The notes under the pieces were generated by a model. That model worked only from the letters and a program-made list of their open reading frames with translations, did not search any database and was not told the DNA's origin. From NCBI GenBank assembly GCA_031278025.1, contig JAITLF010000107.1:1-11423 (forward strand): DNA of 11,423 bases, written 5' to 3'. The stretch comes from Treponema sp. (GTDB lineage: Bacteria; Spirochaetota; Spirochaetia; Treponematales; Breznakiellaceae). The position numbers and the translations under genes are program-made. Shown here piece by piece: positions 1 to 5,586 of the stretch. Positions within the stretch are counted from its first letter, which is position 1. Each line of letters opens with the position of its first letter.

Positions 1-1
1 G

Positions 2-148
2 TGGAATAATCCTTACGGCGACCTTACCACCGTGGCCGTCTACATACAGCGGCTGCGGAAAAAAATAGAAGATGATCCGGCCAATCCAGAGTATATTAAA
101 ACCGTGTTCGGCCTGGGCTACCGCTTCGAGCCGCCGGAGGCAGGGTGA
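2..148 (+). CDS. Response regulator, OmpR/PhoB family, C-terminal end (partial)
   Basis: This is the last 48 codons of a two-component response regulator; the receiver domain lies before the window. The visible residues are the end of the winged-helix DNA-binding domain: [16 protein letters not shown] is the recognition helix, and [14 protein letters not shown] is the wing hairpin typical of OmpR/PhoB proteins. The TGA stop shares a base with the ATG of the following sensor kinase, so the two genes are translationally coupled, as is usual for a cognate pair. The family acts in the cytoplasm as a phosphorylation-controlled transcription factor. Its targets cannot be read from this fragment. 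Confidence 0.93.
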   Translation, partial: WNNPYGDLTTVAVYIQRLRKKIEDDPANPEYIKTVFGLGYRFEPPEAG

Positions 149-1494
149 TGAAAATTCAAACCCAGTTTCATCTCCTCATCACCGGCATTATCATTGTTCC
201 CATTTTGTCGATCCTCTCACAGATGCTGTTTTTCAATTTTCTCGAACGGCAGGAGCAGGCGGAAATTCCGGTGTATGACGACGTTATGCTTGGAGAGTAT
301 ATCAGCCGCCAGGATTGGGAAAGCATATCCCGCTTCATCGCGCGGTTCAACGCGGATTTTGCCGTTTTTCGTGAAGACCTTTTGGTCCTCTATTCCACTA
401 TTCCCGATTTTAAAACCGGCGGTTTTGGAACACAGGACGAAATATTTTCCCTCCTGGCGGAGGAAACCAGCCAATACGGATACAGTCTGGAATCCCCCGG
501 CTGGCTGGAAGGCCATGAGTATATTCTTATCCGCCGCGATTTGCGGGACAGGCCGCACCGGCCCCTGTTCCCCATGGTGAGTACCGTCGCGCTCGCCGCG
601 GTACTCGTGATATTCGCGATCTCCATGTCCCTCTTTATTGCCCGCTCCATCACCAAATCGGTGCTGGTTCTTGAAGACGCCGCCAGGCGTATCGCCGCGG
701 GAGACCAGGACGTAACGGTGGATGTGCGGGGAAGCAATGAGATTACCTCCCTGACCAGTTCTTTGAATCACATGCGGGCCGCCCTCAAAGAAGAAGAAAA
801 CCGCCGCTACCGCTTCATCATGGGGGTTACCCACGACCTCAAGACCCCCCTGGCCCTGATTAGGGGCTATACCGAGGCGCTTAAAGACGGCGTTACCGGT
901 GATCCGGCTTCCCGTATTAACGCCACGGATATTATCATTTCAAAGGCGGATCAGCTTGAAGGCATGATAAACGATCTCATTGAATTTGTACGGATGGATA
1001 CCGGAGAATGGAGGAGTCATTTACAGAAAACAGACATCGGCGAATTCTTAAAAACTTTTGCCAAACGGATCAGCCTGGACGCGGAATTATTCCGTCACCA
1101 TACGGTAATAGACATCGCGTTGCCCCCTTCTCTTTACGTCCCCCTGGATGAACGCCTTACTGTCCGGGCGCTTGAAAACCTCGTCAACAACGCTATCCGT
1201 TATACTCCCGATGGAACCACCGTCCGGCTTGGCGCCGGGATGGTTGAAAACGCCATCCGCATAACCGTAAGCGACAACGGCCCCGGCATAGGCAAAGCCG
1301 ATCTGCCCCATGTCTTTGAAATGTTTTACCGGGGCAGTTCGTCCCGCCGGGAAGAAGGCATGGGGCTGGGTTTGTCAATCGTAAAATGGGTTGTTGTTTC
1401 CCACGGCTGGTCCATAGCGGTCAGCTCGGAACAAAACTTTGAGAACAAAGCCGGTGAAACCTGTTTTACCATTACCATTCCGCCGGGAAAGTAG
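148..1494 (+). CDS. Sensor histidine kinase (HAMP-HisKA-HATPase_c)
   Basis: A 448-residue membrane sensor kinase that should phosphorylate the response regulator encoded just upstream. A first membrane helix spans about residues 8-31, a roughly 110-residue extracytoplasmic sensor follows, and a second helix spans about 142-167, leading into a HAMP linker. The phosphoacceptor is H229 in THDLKTPLALIRGYTE (HisKA). The ATPase has an N box LVNNAIRYTP (near 345), an F box PHVFEMFYRG, a G1 box DNGPGIG (from D376) and a G2 box GMGLGLS (near 404). All catalytic motifs are intact. I chose ATG 148 because GGAGG at 136-140 is 7 bases away; GTG 145 is also in frame but sits too close. The sensor domain resembles nothing I can name, so the signal is unknown. 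Confidence 0.95.
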   Translation: MKIQTQFHLLITGIIIVPILSILSQMLFFNFLERQEQAEIPVYDDVMLGEYISRQDWESISRFIARFNADFAVFREDLLVLYSTIPDFKTGGFGTQDEIFSLLAEETSQYGYSLESPGWLEGHEYILIRRDLRDRPHRPLFPMVSTVALAAVLVIFAISMSLFIARSITKSVLVLEDAARRIAAGDQDVTVDVRGSNEITSLTSSLNHMRAALKEEENRRYRFIMGVTHDLKTPLALIRGYTEALKDGVTGDPASRINATDIIISKADQLEGMINDLIEFVRMDTGEWRSHLQKTDIGEFLKTFAKRISLDAELFRHHTVIDIALPPSLYVPLDERLTVRALENLVNNAIRYTPDGTTVRLGAGMVENAIRITVSDNGPGIGKADLPHVFEMFYRGSSSRREEGMGLGLSIVKWVVVSHGWSIAVSSEQNFENKAGETCFTITIPPGK

Positions 1495-1582
1495 CTTTTT
1501 AAAGAAAGAAGACTGTTCTTGCTTGACACTGTTAGCAAAAAGAGAATTGTGAGAAATGCGATAAAGATAAAACCTAAAAAGT

Positions 1583-1645
1583 GAGCCTGTCCCAACTGTG
1601 CGTTCACGTTCCCGGCATAGCCGGGAGCACGGTTTTGGGACAGGC
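1583..1645. repeat. Long imperfect palindrome, repeat unit A
   Basis: The arms gcctgtcccaa (1585-1595) and ttgggacaggc (1635-1645) pair perfectly. Inside them gtgc/gcac extend the stem, and cccggc-ata-gccggg (1611-1625) forms an apical hairpin. The element follows the kinase gene and shares its outer sequence with units at 1699-1731 and 5275-5337, so it belongs to a dispersed family (REP- or MITE-like). There is no T-run next to it, so it is not a standard terminator. Confidence 0.75.
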
Positions 1646-1648
1646 CCG

Positions 1649-1731
1649 TGCAGTTTTTCAGGCTTTCAGCCTTGCGAAACTGCGAATTTCAGGGTTGCTG
1701 TTCCAAAACTGCAGTTTTGGGAAAGCCTCAA
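1649..1731. repeat. Nested inverted repeats, repeat unit B
   Basis: Two structures lie side by side. First, gcagttt (1650-1656) pairs with aaactgc (1677-1683) around an inner hairpin aggct-ttc-agcct (1660-1672). Second, ccaaaactgcagttttgg (1703-1720) is a perfect palindrome. In addition ggctttc (1661-1667) can pair with gaaagcc (1721-1727). The right end, gttttgggaaagcctcaaaa, resembles the right arm of the repeat at 5320-5337. Apart from this repeat and unit A, I see no gene in the 345 bases from 1495 to 1839. Confidence 0.6.
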
Positions 1732-1744
1732 AACATAAAAATAC

Positions 1745-1785
1745 TTGACAGTCATAATAATATGATGTATACTACTATTTGACAG
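1745..1785 (+). promoter_or_regulatory. Promoter/operator of the lipoprotein gene (twin copy 1)
   Basis: A strong sigma-70 type promoter: TTGACA (1745-1750), 17-base spacer, TATACT (1768-1773). The spacer holds an imperfect dyad TCATAATAATATGA (12 of 14 positions symmetric), and a second TTGACAG lies at 1779-1785, over the expected start point. The same arrangement with identical spacing precedes the PadR operon, which implies a shared regulator. PadR control is inference. Confidence 0.8.
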
Positions 1786-1839
1786 AGCATGATATTTATA
1801 TATCGTGTTAATTTATCTTTCATAAGCAAGGGGTTAAAG

Positions 1840-2616
1840 ATGAAAAAAAGAATGCTTTTGCTGCCGGGAATTGTTGTTTTTCTCGGCTTTTCCTGTACCG
1901 GCCTGACGCCGGAGGATTTGGGCGTTCTGTTGAAGGACCTGCCGAAGCATAATTCAAGCCGGTACATTACCCGCCATTCCCTGCCGGGGGAGTACTTCAG
2001 GGCCGCCTACGGGACGCTGGAGGATCCCCATATCTACATCGTTCTTTCGGATACGGGGAGTCCCGCAAGCAAGATCATCGGGCTTTTTACCGCGTCGCCG
2101 TATAACCATGTATCGCTGGCCTTTGATCCGGCGCTGGAAACACTGGTGAGTTATAACGGGGGTAACGGAGCTTCACTCCCCGGCCTTAACCGTGAGCGGC
2201 TTGAACACTTAAACCGGAAACCGGACGCGGCTTTGGCGGTTTTCCGGCTCAGGACCGCGCCGGGGCAAAAAGAAGCGCTCATCAACCGTATTACGGCGAT
2301 AAACCGGGAGGGCAGTTCCTATAACCTTCTGGGCCTCCTCACCAAAAAATCAAAACTGCCCAACATCATGTTCTGCTCCCAGTTCGTGTATACCCTTCTC
2401 GACGAAGCCGGGGCATCATATTTTGACAAGGAACAGGGGGAGGTGCGGCCCATGGATTTTATCAGGCTGGCGGGGGGGAGCCCTCTGGAATTTGCCGGGA
2501 AAATATCCTTCAATTCTCCCAATTCTCCGGACAGCTCTCCCAATTCTCCGGACAGCCGGTACGGAGCAGCGAATTTCGATGTGAATGGCGCAAAAAAAAT
2601 TTCGCCAAATTCTTGA
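1840..2616 (+). CDS. Lipoprotein with permuted papain-like (YiiX/NlpC-P60 type) fold
   Basis: A 258-residue predicted lipoprotein. A basic start MKKR and hydrophobic core end at Cys19 in FLGFSC, a relaxed lipobox of spirochaete type. The mature part resembles circularly permuted NlpC/P60 (YiiX/YaeF-like) proteins, in which the catalytic His precedes the Cys: H90 in SPYNHVSLAFD and C179 in NIMFCSQFVYTLLDEAG. Such proteins are thiol hydrolases acting on peptide, amide or lipid-ester bonds; the substrate here is unknown. The C-terminal tail is a low-complexity NSPNSPDS repeat. I chose ATG 1840, with AAGGGG about 7 bases upstream, over an earlier in-frame ATG at 1789, which lies too close to the expected transcription start and lacks a ribosome site. 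The TGA stop lies inside the -35 box of the next promoter. Confidence 0.85.
   Translation: MKKRMLLLPGIVVFLGFSCTGLTPEDLGVLLKDLPKHNSSRYITRHSLPGEYFRAAYGTLEDPHIYIVLSDTGSPASKIIGLFTASPYNHVSLAFDPALETLVSYNGGNGASLPGLNRERLEHLNRKPDAALAVFRLRTAPGQKEALINRITAINREGSSYNLLGLLTKKSKLPNIMFCSQFVYTLLDEAGASYFDKEQGEVRPMDFIRLAGGSPLEFAGKISFNSPNSPDSSPNSPDSRYGAANFDVNGAKKISPNS
2515..2556 (+). repeat. 21-bp perfect tandem repeat inside the lipoprotein gene
   Basis: Two identical 21-base units (2515-2535 and 2536-2556) lie head to tail; each contains caattctccggacagc. Being a multiple of three, they add whole heptapeptides of the SPNSPDS type to the C-terminal tail, so copy-number change would lengthen or shorten the tail without breaking the frame. 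A partial third motif (caattctcc) precedes them at 2511. Confidence 0.85.
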
Positions 2617-2653
2617 CAGTCATAGTATTACGATGTATAATTTAGTTTGACAG
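2613..2653 (+). promoter_or_regulatory. Promoter/operator of the small peptide-PadR operon (twin copy 2)
   Basis: TTGACA (2613-2618), 17-base spacer, TATAAT (2636-2641), and a second TTGACAG at 2647-2653. The spacer carries the dyad TCATAGTATTACGA (10 of 14 positions symmetric). The block matches the promoter at 1745-1785 in both sequence and spacing. PadR proteins usually repress their own operons by binding dyads over the promoter, so this is the natural candidate operator; that binding is inferred. The -35 box overlaps the stop codon of the preceding gene. Confidence 0.82.
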
Positions 2654-2662
2654 GGTGAAGAA

Positions 2663-2752
2663 ATGAAACAGCGTTCGCGCCTTATTATGAGGGCCGTGGG
2701 GATTATGCTCATCCTTATCGGGACGATTGGAGTCATCGCTCTTTATCTTTAG
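2663..2752 (+). CDS. Small single-helix membrane protein, 29 residues
   Basis: A short ORF that is the first gene after the promoter at 2613-2653. It starts at ATG 2663, with AGGGTGA (2652-2658) four bases upstream, and ends at TAG 2750-2752. The peptide has a basic N-terminus (MKQRSR) followed by one long hydrophobic helix (GIMLILIGTIGVIALYL) and no C-terminal tail: the plan of a small inner-membrane protein. It lies 43 bases before the PadR gene on the same transcript. I do not recognise a family. Its position suggests a link to the envelope function of the operon, possibly by binding the downstream membrane protein, but this is a guess. It could instead be a translated leader that regulates the PadR gene. 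Confidence 0.6.
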   Translation: MKQRSRLIMRAVGIMLILIGTIGVIALYL

Positions 2753-2795
2753 GGCAAAAGCCGGACCCGCCGCAGAGGGTGGACAAGGAGGCAGC

Positions 2796-3131
2796 ATGGA
2801 GCCGAAATTATCATCTGATGTGCTTCGGGGGCATACGGACACCATCGTTCTCAGCATTCTTCAGCATGGGGACGCTTACGGTTTTGAAATTTACAACACG
2901 ATTCTAAACCGTACCGGAGAGCAGTATGAGTTAAAAGAAACAACCCTGTATTCCAGTTACAAGCGGCTGGAACACGAGGGCTGTATCAGCTCCTATTGGG
3001 GGGATGAAACCCAGGGAGCACGGCGGCGGTACTACCGTATCACCGACAAGGGCCGGGAACAGTACCGGCAGAATCTTCTGGACTGGGAATTTACCCGGAA
3101 AATTCTCAGCAAACTTTTAGGAGATGAATAA
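2796..3131 (+). CDS. PadR family transcriptional regulator
   Basis: A 111-residue cytoplasmic DNA-binding protein of the short PadR subfamily (winged helix without a long C-terminal dimer domain). Typical elements are TIVLSILQHGDAYGFEIY (residues 16-33), the recognition-helix segment ETTLYSSYKRLEHEGCI (48-64) and the wing with RRRYYRITDKG (77-87), followed by a dimerising C-terminal helix. ATG 2796 follows AAGGAGG (2785-2791) with four bases between; a TTG-initiated extension from 2727 would overlap the small membrane gene and has no ribosome site. The TAA stop shares a base with the ATG of the next gene, so the two are coupled. PadR proteins are mostly repressors that respond to envelope or chemical stress. 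The likely sites here are the twin promoters, which is inference. Confidence 0.93.
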   Translation: MEPKLSSDVLRGHTDTIVLSILQHGDAYGFEIYNTILNRTGEQYELKETTLYSSYKRLEHEGCISSYWGDETQGARRRYYRITDKGREQYRQNLLDWEFTRKILSKLLGDE

Positions 3132-4045
3132 TGGAAACCAAGAATTTTGTGGATCGTTTGTTTTCCGAATACGAGGAAACCGCGGGCCTTCGGGACTTTA
3201 AGGAAGAACTCTTGTCCAATCTGGAAGACCGCATAGCACACCTTGCCGCAAGGGGGCTCGACGAAAAAGCGGCCTTTGAAAAAGCCTCGGGGGAACTGGG
3301 GGATATTTCCGCGCTGGCGGACGAGATAAGCCTCAAGAAAAAGCAGGAAGTTTTGCAGGAGGCCTATATCGGGATGCGGAAGTACCTCAAGCCTGTACGG
3401 GTGGCCTTTTACGTCGTCACCGGGGCGGTTTTATTCCTCGGCGTTGTGCTTGCGGCGGTGGTCTTCTTTACCGGCGAGGACCAGTCCGCGTTTGAGGCAT
3501 TTTGGGAGCCGAACAAAGAACTCGTCAGCGCGCTGGGCGTCCTTCTGAGCTTCATCCCCGTTACGGCGGCGGCCTTTACCTTTCTGGGCACTACCCAGGA
3601 GACCGGCTCGCGGTATCCCCTTTCGGCAAAGCGCGGTATTTGGTACGCATTGGCCGCGGCGGCGCTGAGCGCCGGCCTTATCTGTTCCCCGCTCACTTAC
3701 TTTGCCACGGACCGGGGGCTTATGGAGGCCATCGCCACCCTCATTCCCTTTTTCATTCCCGGCCTTGCCCTGCTTATCTTCCTCATCCTTACCGAAAAGG
3801 ACTGCCGAAAACCCTGGGTTAAGGCCCAGTCTGAAAAAGAGGCCCAGGCAAGCCGCGAGATGTGGAACGATCCCGTTACCGCGGCCCGCTTCGGCATGGC
3901 CTCCGGCGCGATATGGATCTTCGCTGTGGGCCTGTTCATACTCTTCGGCTTTCTCCTCGGTTTTCATGTTTCCTGGCCGGTCTTTATCTTCGCTGTGGCC
4001 GTACAGCTTGCCGTCCAGAGCGTGATGATGAAAGGCAAATCGTAA
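3131..4045 (+). CDS. HAAS/DUF1700-like multispanning membrane protein
   Basis: A 304-residue protein with a soluble helical N-terminal domain (residues 1-75: NFVDRLFSEYEETAGLRDF, then DEKAAFEKASGELGD and ISALADEI). This matches the HAAS (formerly DUF1700) domain, which is commonly encoded directly after a PadR regulator. About six membrane helices follow: 90-113, 131-154, 169-192, 199-222, 254-279 and 282-300. The family has no proven reaction; it is thought to act as a membrane signalling or anchoring partner. The start overlaps the PadR stop by one base, with AGGAG at 3119-3123. PadR, HAAS and DUF4097 genes recur together in many bacteria, so the gene most likely belongs to an envelope-stress system with its neighbours. 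Confidence 0.85.
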   Translation: METKNFVDRLFSEYEETAGLRDFKEELLSNLEDRIAHLAARGLDEKAAFEKASGELGDISALADEISLKKKQEVLQEAYIGMRKYLKPVRVAFYVVTGAVLFLGVVLAAVVFFTGEDQSAFEAFWEPNKELVSALGVLLSFIPVTAAAFTFLGTTQETGSRYPLSAKRGIWYALAAAALSAGLICSPLTYFATDRGLMEAIATLIPFFIPGLALLIFLILTEKDCRKPWVKAQSEKEAQASREMWNDPVTAARFGMASGAIWIFAVGLFILFGFLLGFHVSWPVFIFAVAVQLAVQSVMMKGKS

Positions 4046-4053
4046 GGGAAAGA

Positions 4054-4117
4054 ACCACGAACTTCACGGACAATTCGGACTTTTGGTTCAAAATCCGCAC
4101 TTTTGTCCGTGTGTGGT
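4054..4117. repeat. Long intergenic stem-loop between the HAAS and DUF4097 genes
   Basis: The arms cacggacaa (4065-4073) and ttgtccgtg (4103-4111) pair perfectly, extended outward by accac (4054-4058) and gtggt (4113-4117). A second hairpin inside (cgga, tttt / aaaa, tccg; 4076-4097) caps it. No T-run follows, so it looks less like a terminator than like an mRNA-stability or expression-balancing element inside the operon. A partial terminator cannot be excluded. Confidence 0.6.
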
Positions 4118-4130
4118 CAGTGGTTAATAT
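4103..4130 (+). promoter_or_regulatory. Possible secondary promoter of the DUF4097 gene
   Basis: TTGTCC (4103-4108) and TAATAT (4125-4130) are separated by 16 bases and lie 45 bases before the start codon. The match is only fair, and the -35 box is part of the stem-loop arm. It could let the DUF4097 gene be expressed apart from the PadR operon. Confidence 0.25.
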
Positions 4131-4175
4131 TATCTCACGACAATTGGTTTTGAGACAAACTCTAAGGAGTATTAT

Positions 4176-5210
4176 ATGACAAAGACAAAAATTCGTATCG
4201 CGGCGTTGGCGCTGGTTTTTCTGGCGGGCGCGGCGATGGCTGTTCACGCACAGGGAGACCTTCCGCTGGTGAACACGCAAAGCATCAACATGGAAGGAGT
4301 GAACAACCTTTCCATAAACTGCGGCTCAGACCCCGTGATCATTCGGGAAAGCGAAACAAACACGCTTACCGTTCAGGAATACATGAGCAAAGACCGGGAG
4401 CGCTACTACGCGAAGATATCCTGCTCTTCGGATTCGGTGCATATCGGCACGGGCAAGCGGCCCTTGTGGCCCTGGTCATGGAAAGCCAGAACGGAAATCG
4501 CCATTCCCCGCTCTTTCAGGGGGAACCTGCGGATTTCCAATTCCAGCGGCAGCATGTCCGCCGAGACGGATTTTTCCGATTACCAAACGGTCGATATACA
4601 TGTCAGTTCAGGCTCGGTAGTCCTGTCCCGCGTTTCAGCGCAAACCGTTTCGCTCAGGGTTTCCAGCGGCGACCTGGGGGTTTCAGGCATCAGGGGAGAT
4701 ACGTCATTCATCAGCGTTTCAAGCGGCCGCCTGAGCGCCGGGACGATTGCGGGCGGGGAGCACGGGCTCAAGCTTTCAAGCGGCCGCATCCGGATCGGCG
4801 CTCTTGAAGGGGCGGCCGCCGTCAAGGTAAGCAGCGGAATCTTCGCCCTTGAACAGGCGCGGGGCCGCCTGGACGCAGAGGTTTCAAGCGGCAGCCTTAG
4901 CGTGGGGGATTTTTCCGGTGAAGGCGGCGTCAAGGTACACAGCGGGAACGTCGGCCTCGACATACGGGAGCTTTCAGGCGATCTGCGCTTTGATGTCTCA
5001 AGCGGCGGCATCGACGTCCAGATGCCGCCGGGGCTTTCGTTTAACCTGGACGCGGTTACGAACAACGGCAGTGTGCGGATAACCGAAAACGGAGCGGAGG
5101 TCCTGGGGGCGGGGAGGAAAAGTACTGTTTTCCGCCCCATCGGCCCTTCCCCGGAGCGGACCGTCTACGCCCGCGTCAGTTCGGGAAACCTCGTTATTAA
5201 CCGGAGATGA
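4176..5210 (+). CDS. Exported DUF4097 beta-solenoid protein
   Basis: A 344-residue exported protein. It has a classic signal peptide (basic MTKTKIR, hydrophobic core, AVHA before Q26) and no lipobox. From about residue 122 to the C-terminus it is built of some ten repeats carrying a (V/L)SSG motif about every 18-22 residues, such as NSSGSM, VSSGSV, VSSGDL, VSSGRL, LSSGRI, VSSGIF, VSSGSL and VSSGGI. That is the signature of DUF4097 proteins, predicted to form a right- or left-handed beta-solenoid. The family includes envelope-stress proteins such as the LiaX C-terminal region; any binding role here is inferred. AAGGAG (4164-4169) sits six bases before ATG. The gene follows the HAAS gene by 130 bases and probably shares the PadR-controlled transcript. 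Confidence 0.88.
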   Translation: MTKTKIRIAALALVFLAGAAMAVHAQGDLPLVNTQSINMEGVNNLSINCGSDPVIIRESETNTLTVQEYMSKDRERYYAKISCSSDSVHIGTGKRPLWPWSWKARTEIAIPRSFRGNLRISNSSGSMSAETDFSDYQTVDIHVSSGSVVLSRVSAQTVSLRVSSGDLGVSGIRGDTSFISVSSGRLSAGTIAGGEHGLKLSSGRIRIGALEGAAAVKVSSGIFALEQARGRLDAEVSSGSLSVGDFSGEGGVKVHSGNVGLDIRELSGDLRFDVSSGGIDVQMPPGLSFNLDAVTNNGSVRITENGAEVLGAGRKSTVFRPIGPSPERTVYARVSSGNLVINRR

Positions 5211-5240
5211 GGGGCATTTGTACTGAGCCTGGGAGTTTGT

Positions 5241-5270
5241 GGGGCTTTGCCCCCTTAATCAAATATTTTT
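5241..5270 (+). terminator. Probable terminator after the DUF4097 gene
   Basis: ggggc-ttt-gcccc (5241-5253) is a tight five-base-pair hairpin. It is followed by an A/T-rich tract ending in ttttt (5266-5270), though not by an immediate T-run. It is well placed to end the PadR-HAAS-DUF4097 transcript. Confidence 0.45.
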
Positions 5271-5274
5271 GCAA

Positions 5275-5337
5275 TTGAGGCTGTTCCAAAACCGTGCGCG
5301 TTTAGCGCACGGTCAATTAGTTTTGGAACAGGCTCAA
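5275..5337. repeat. Long palindrome, repeat unit C
   Basis: ttgaggctgttccaaaac (5275-5292) pairs with gttttggaacaggctcaa (5320-5337) with a single mismatch. Inside, accgtgcgc (5291-5299) and gcgcacggt (5305-5313) make a second perfect hairpin. It shares the gcctgt(t/c)cca outer arm with unit A and the gttttggg...gcctcaaa right end with unit B, so all three look like copies of one dispersed element. Confidence 0.8.
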
Positions 5338-5356
5338 ACTTTAATCATAACATATG

Positions 5357-5386
5357 TTGATATTTTTCTTGAAATAGTGGTATTAT
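5357..5386 (+). promoter_or_regulatory. Possible promoter of the chemoreceptor-PilZ operon
   Basis: TTGATA (5357-5362) and TATTAT (5381-5386) are separated by 18 bases in an A/T-rich stretch just after repeat unit C. It would give a leader of about 190 bases before the chemoreceptor, covering the small ORF at 5425-5586. I found no sigma-28 type site, although many motility genes use one. Confidence 0.4.
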
Positions 5387-5424
5387 TCGTAAGCAGGTTT
5401 AATGATATTCATAACTTTTTTTAA

Positions 5425-5586
5425 ATGGTAATCATGGAACTGTCCATAAAAGCGTCCTTAAACCTTACGGTGGTAAATCCTATCGCCGGTTTTGAGTGGG
5501 ATATGGTTATGCGAACGTCGGTACCTCAGATATTATTGGAAAAAGATAGATCGGCGCTTGTGGCCAGGGAGAGAGGAGAATTATGA
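5425..5586 (+). CDS. Possible 53-residue leader ORF or degenerate gene start
   Basis: An open frame from ATG 5425 (a second in-frame ATG is at 5434) to TGA 5584-5586; the stop overlaps the ATG of the chemoreceptor gene in an ATGA junction. From the second ATG the peptide begins MELSIKASL, strikingly like the chemoreceptor's own MKLSLKVSL, and the DNA is also similar over about 30 bases. After that it diverges ([20 protein letters not shown]) into something I do not recognise. There is no clear ribosome site. It may be the scar of a recombined tandem chemoreceptor gene, or a translated leader coupled to the receptor. Confidence 0.35.
   Translation: MVIMELSIKASLNLTVVNPIAGFEWDMVMRTSVPQILLEKDRSALVARERGEL

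Noticed and set aside
217..834. 205-codon minus-strand open frame
   Set aside because: It is antisense to the sensor kinase; rich in Gly/His/Arg with no recognisable motif.
1523..1551. TTGACA after the kinase gene as a promoter
   Set aside because: At 17 bases the -10 position reads attgtg, a poor match, and no gene follows before the real promoter at 1745.
1326..1607. Minus-strand frame with a hydrophobic stretch
   Set aside because: It overlaps the kinase G2 region and starts in repeat unit A; the hydrophobic part is the complement of an A/G-rich spacer.
5459..5490. Possible sigma-28 promoter before the chemoreceptor (TAAA ... GCCG)
   Set aside because: The spacing is 22 or 7 bases instead of about 15, and the -10 box does not match GCCGATAA.
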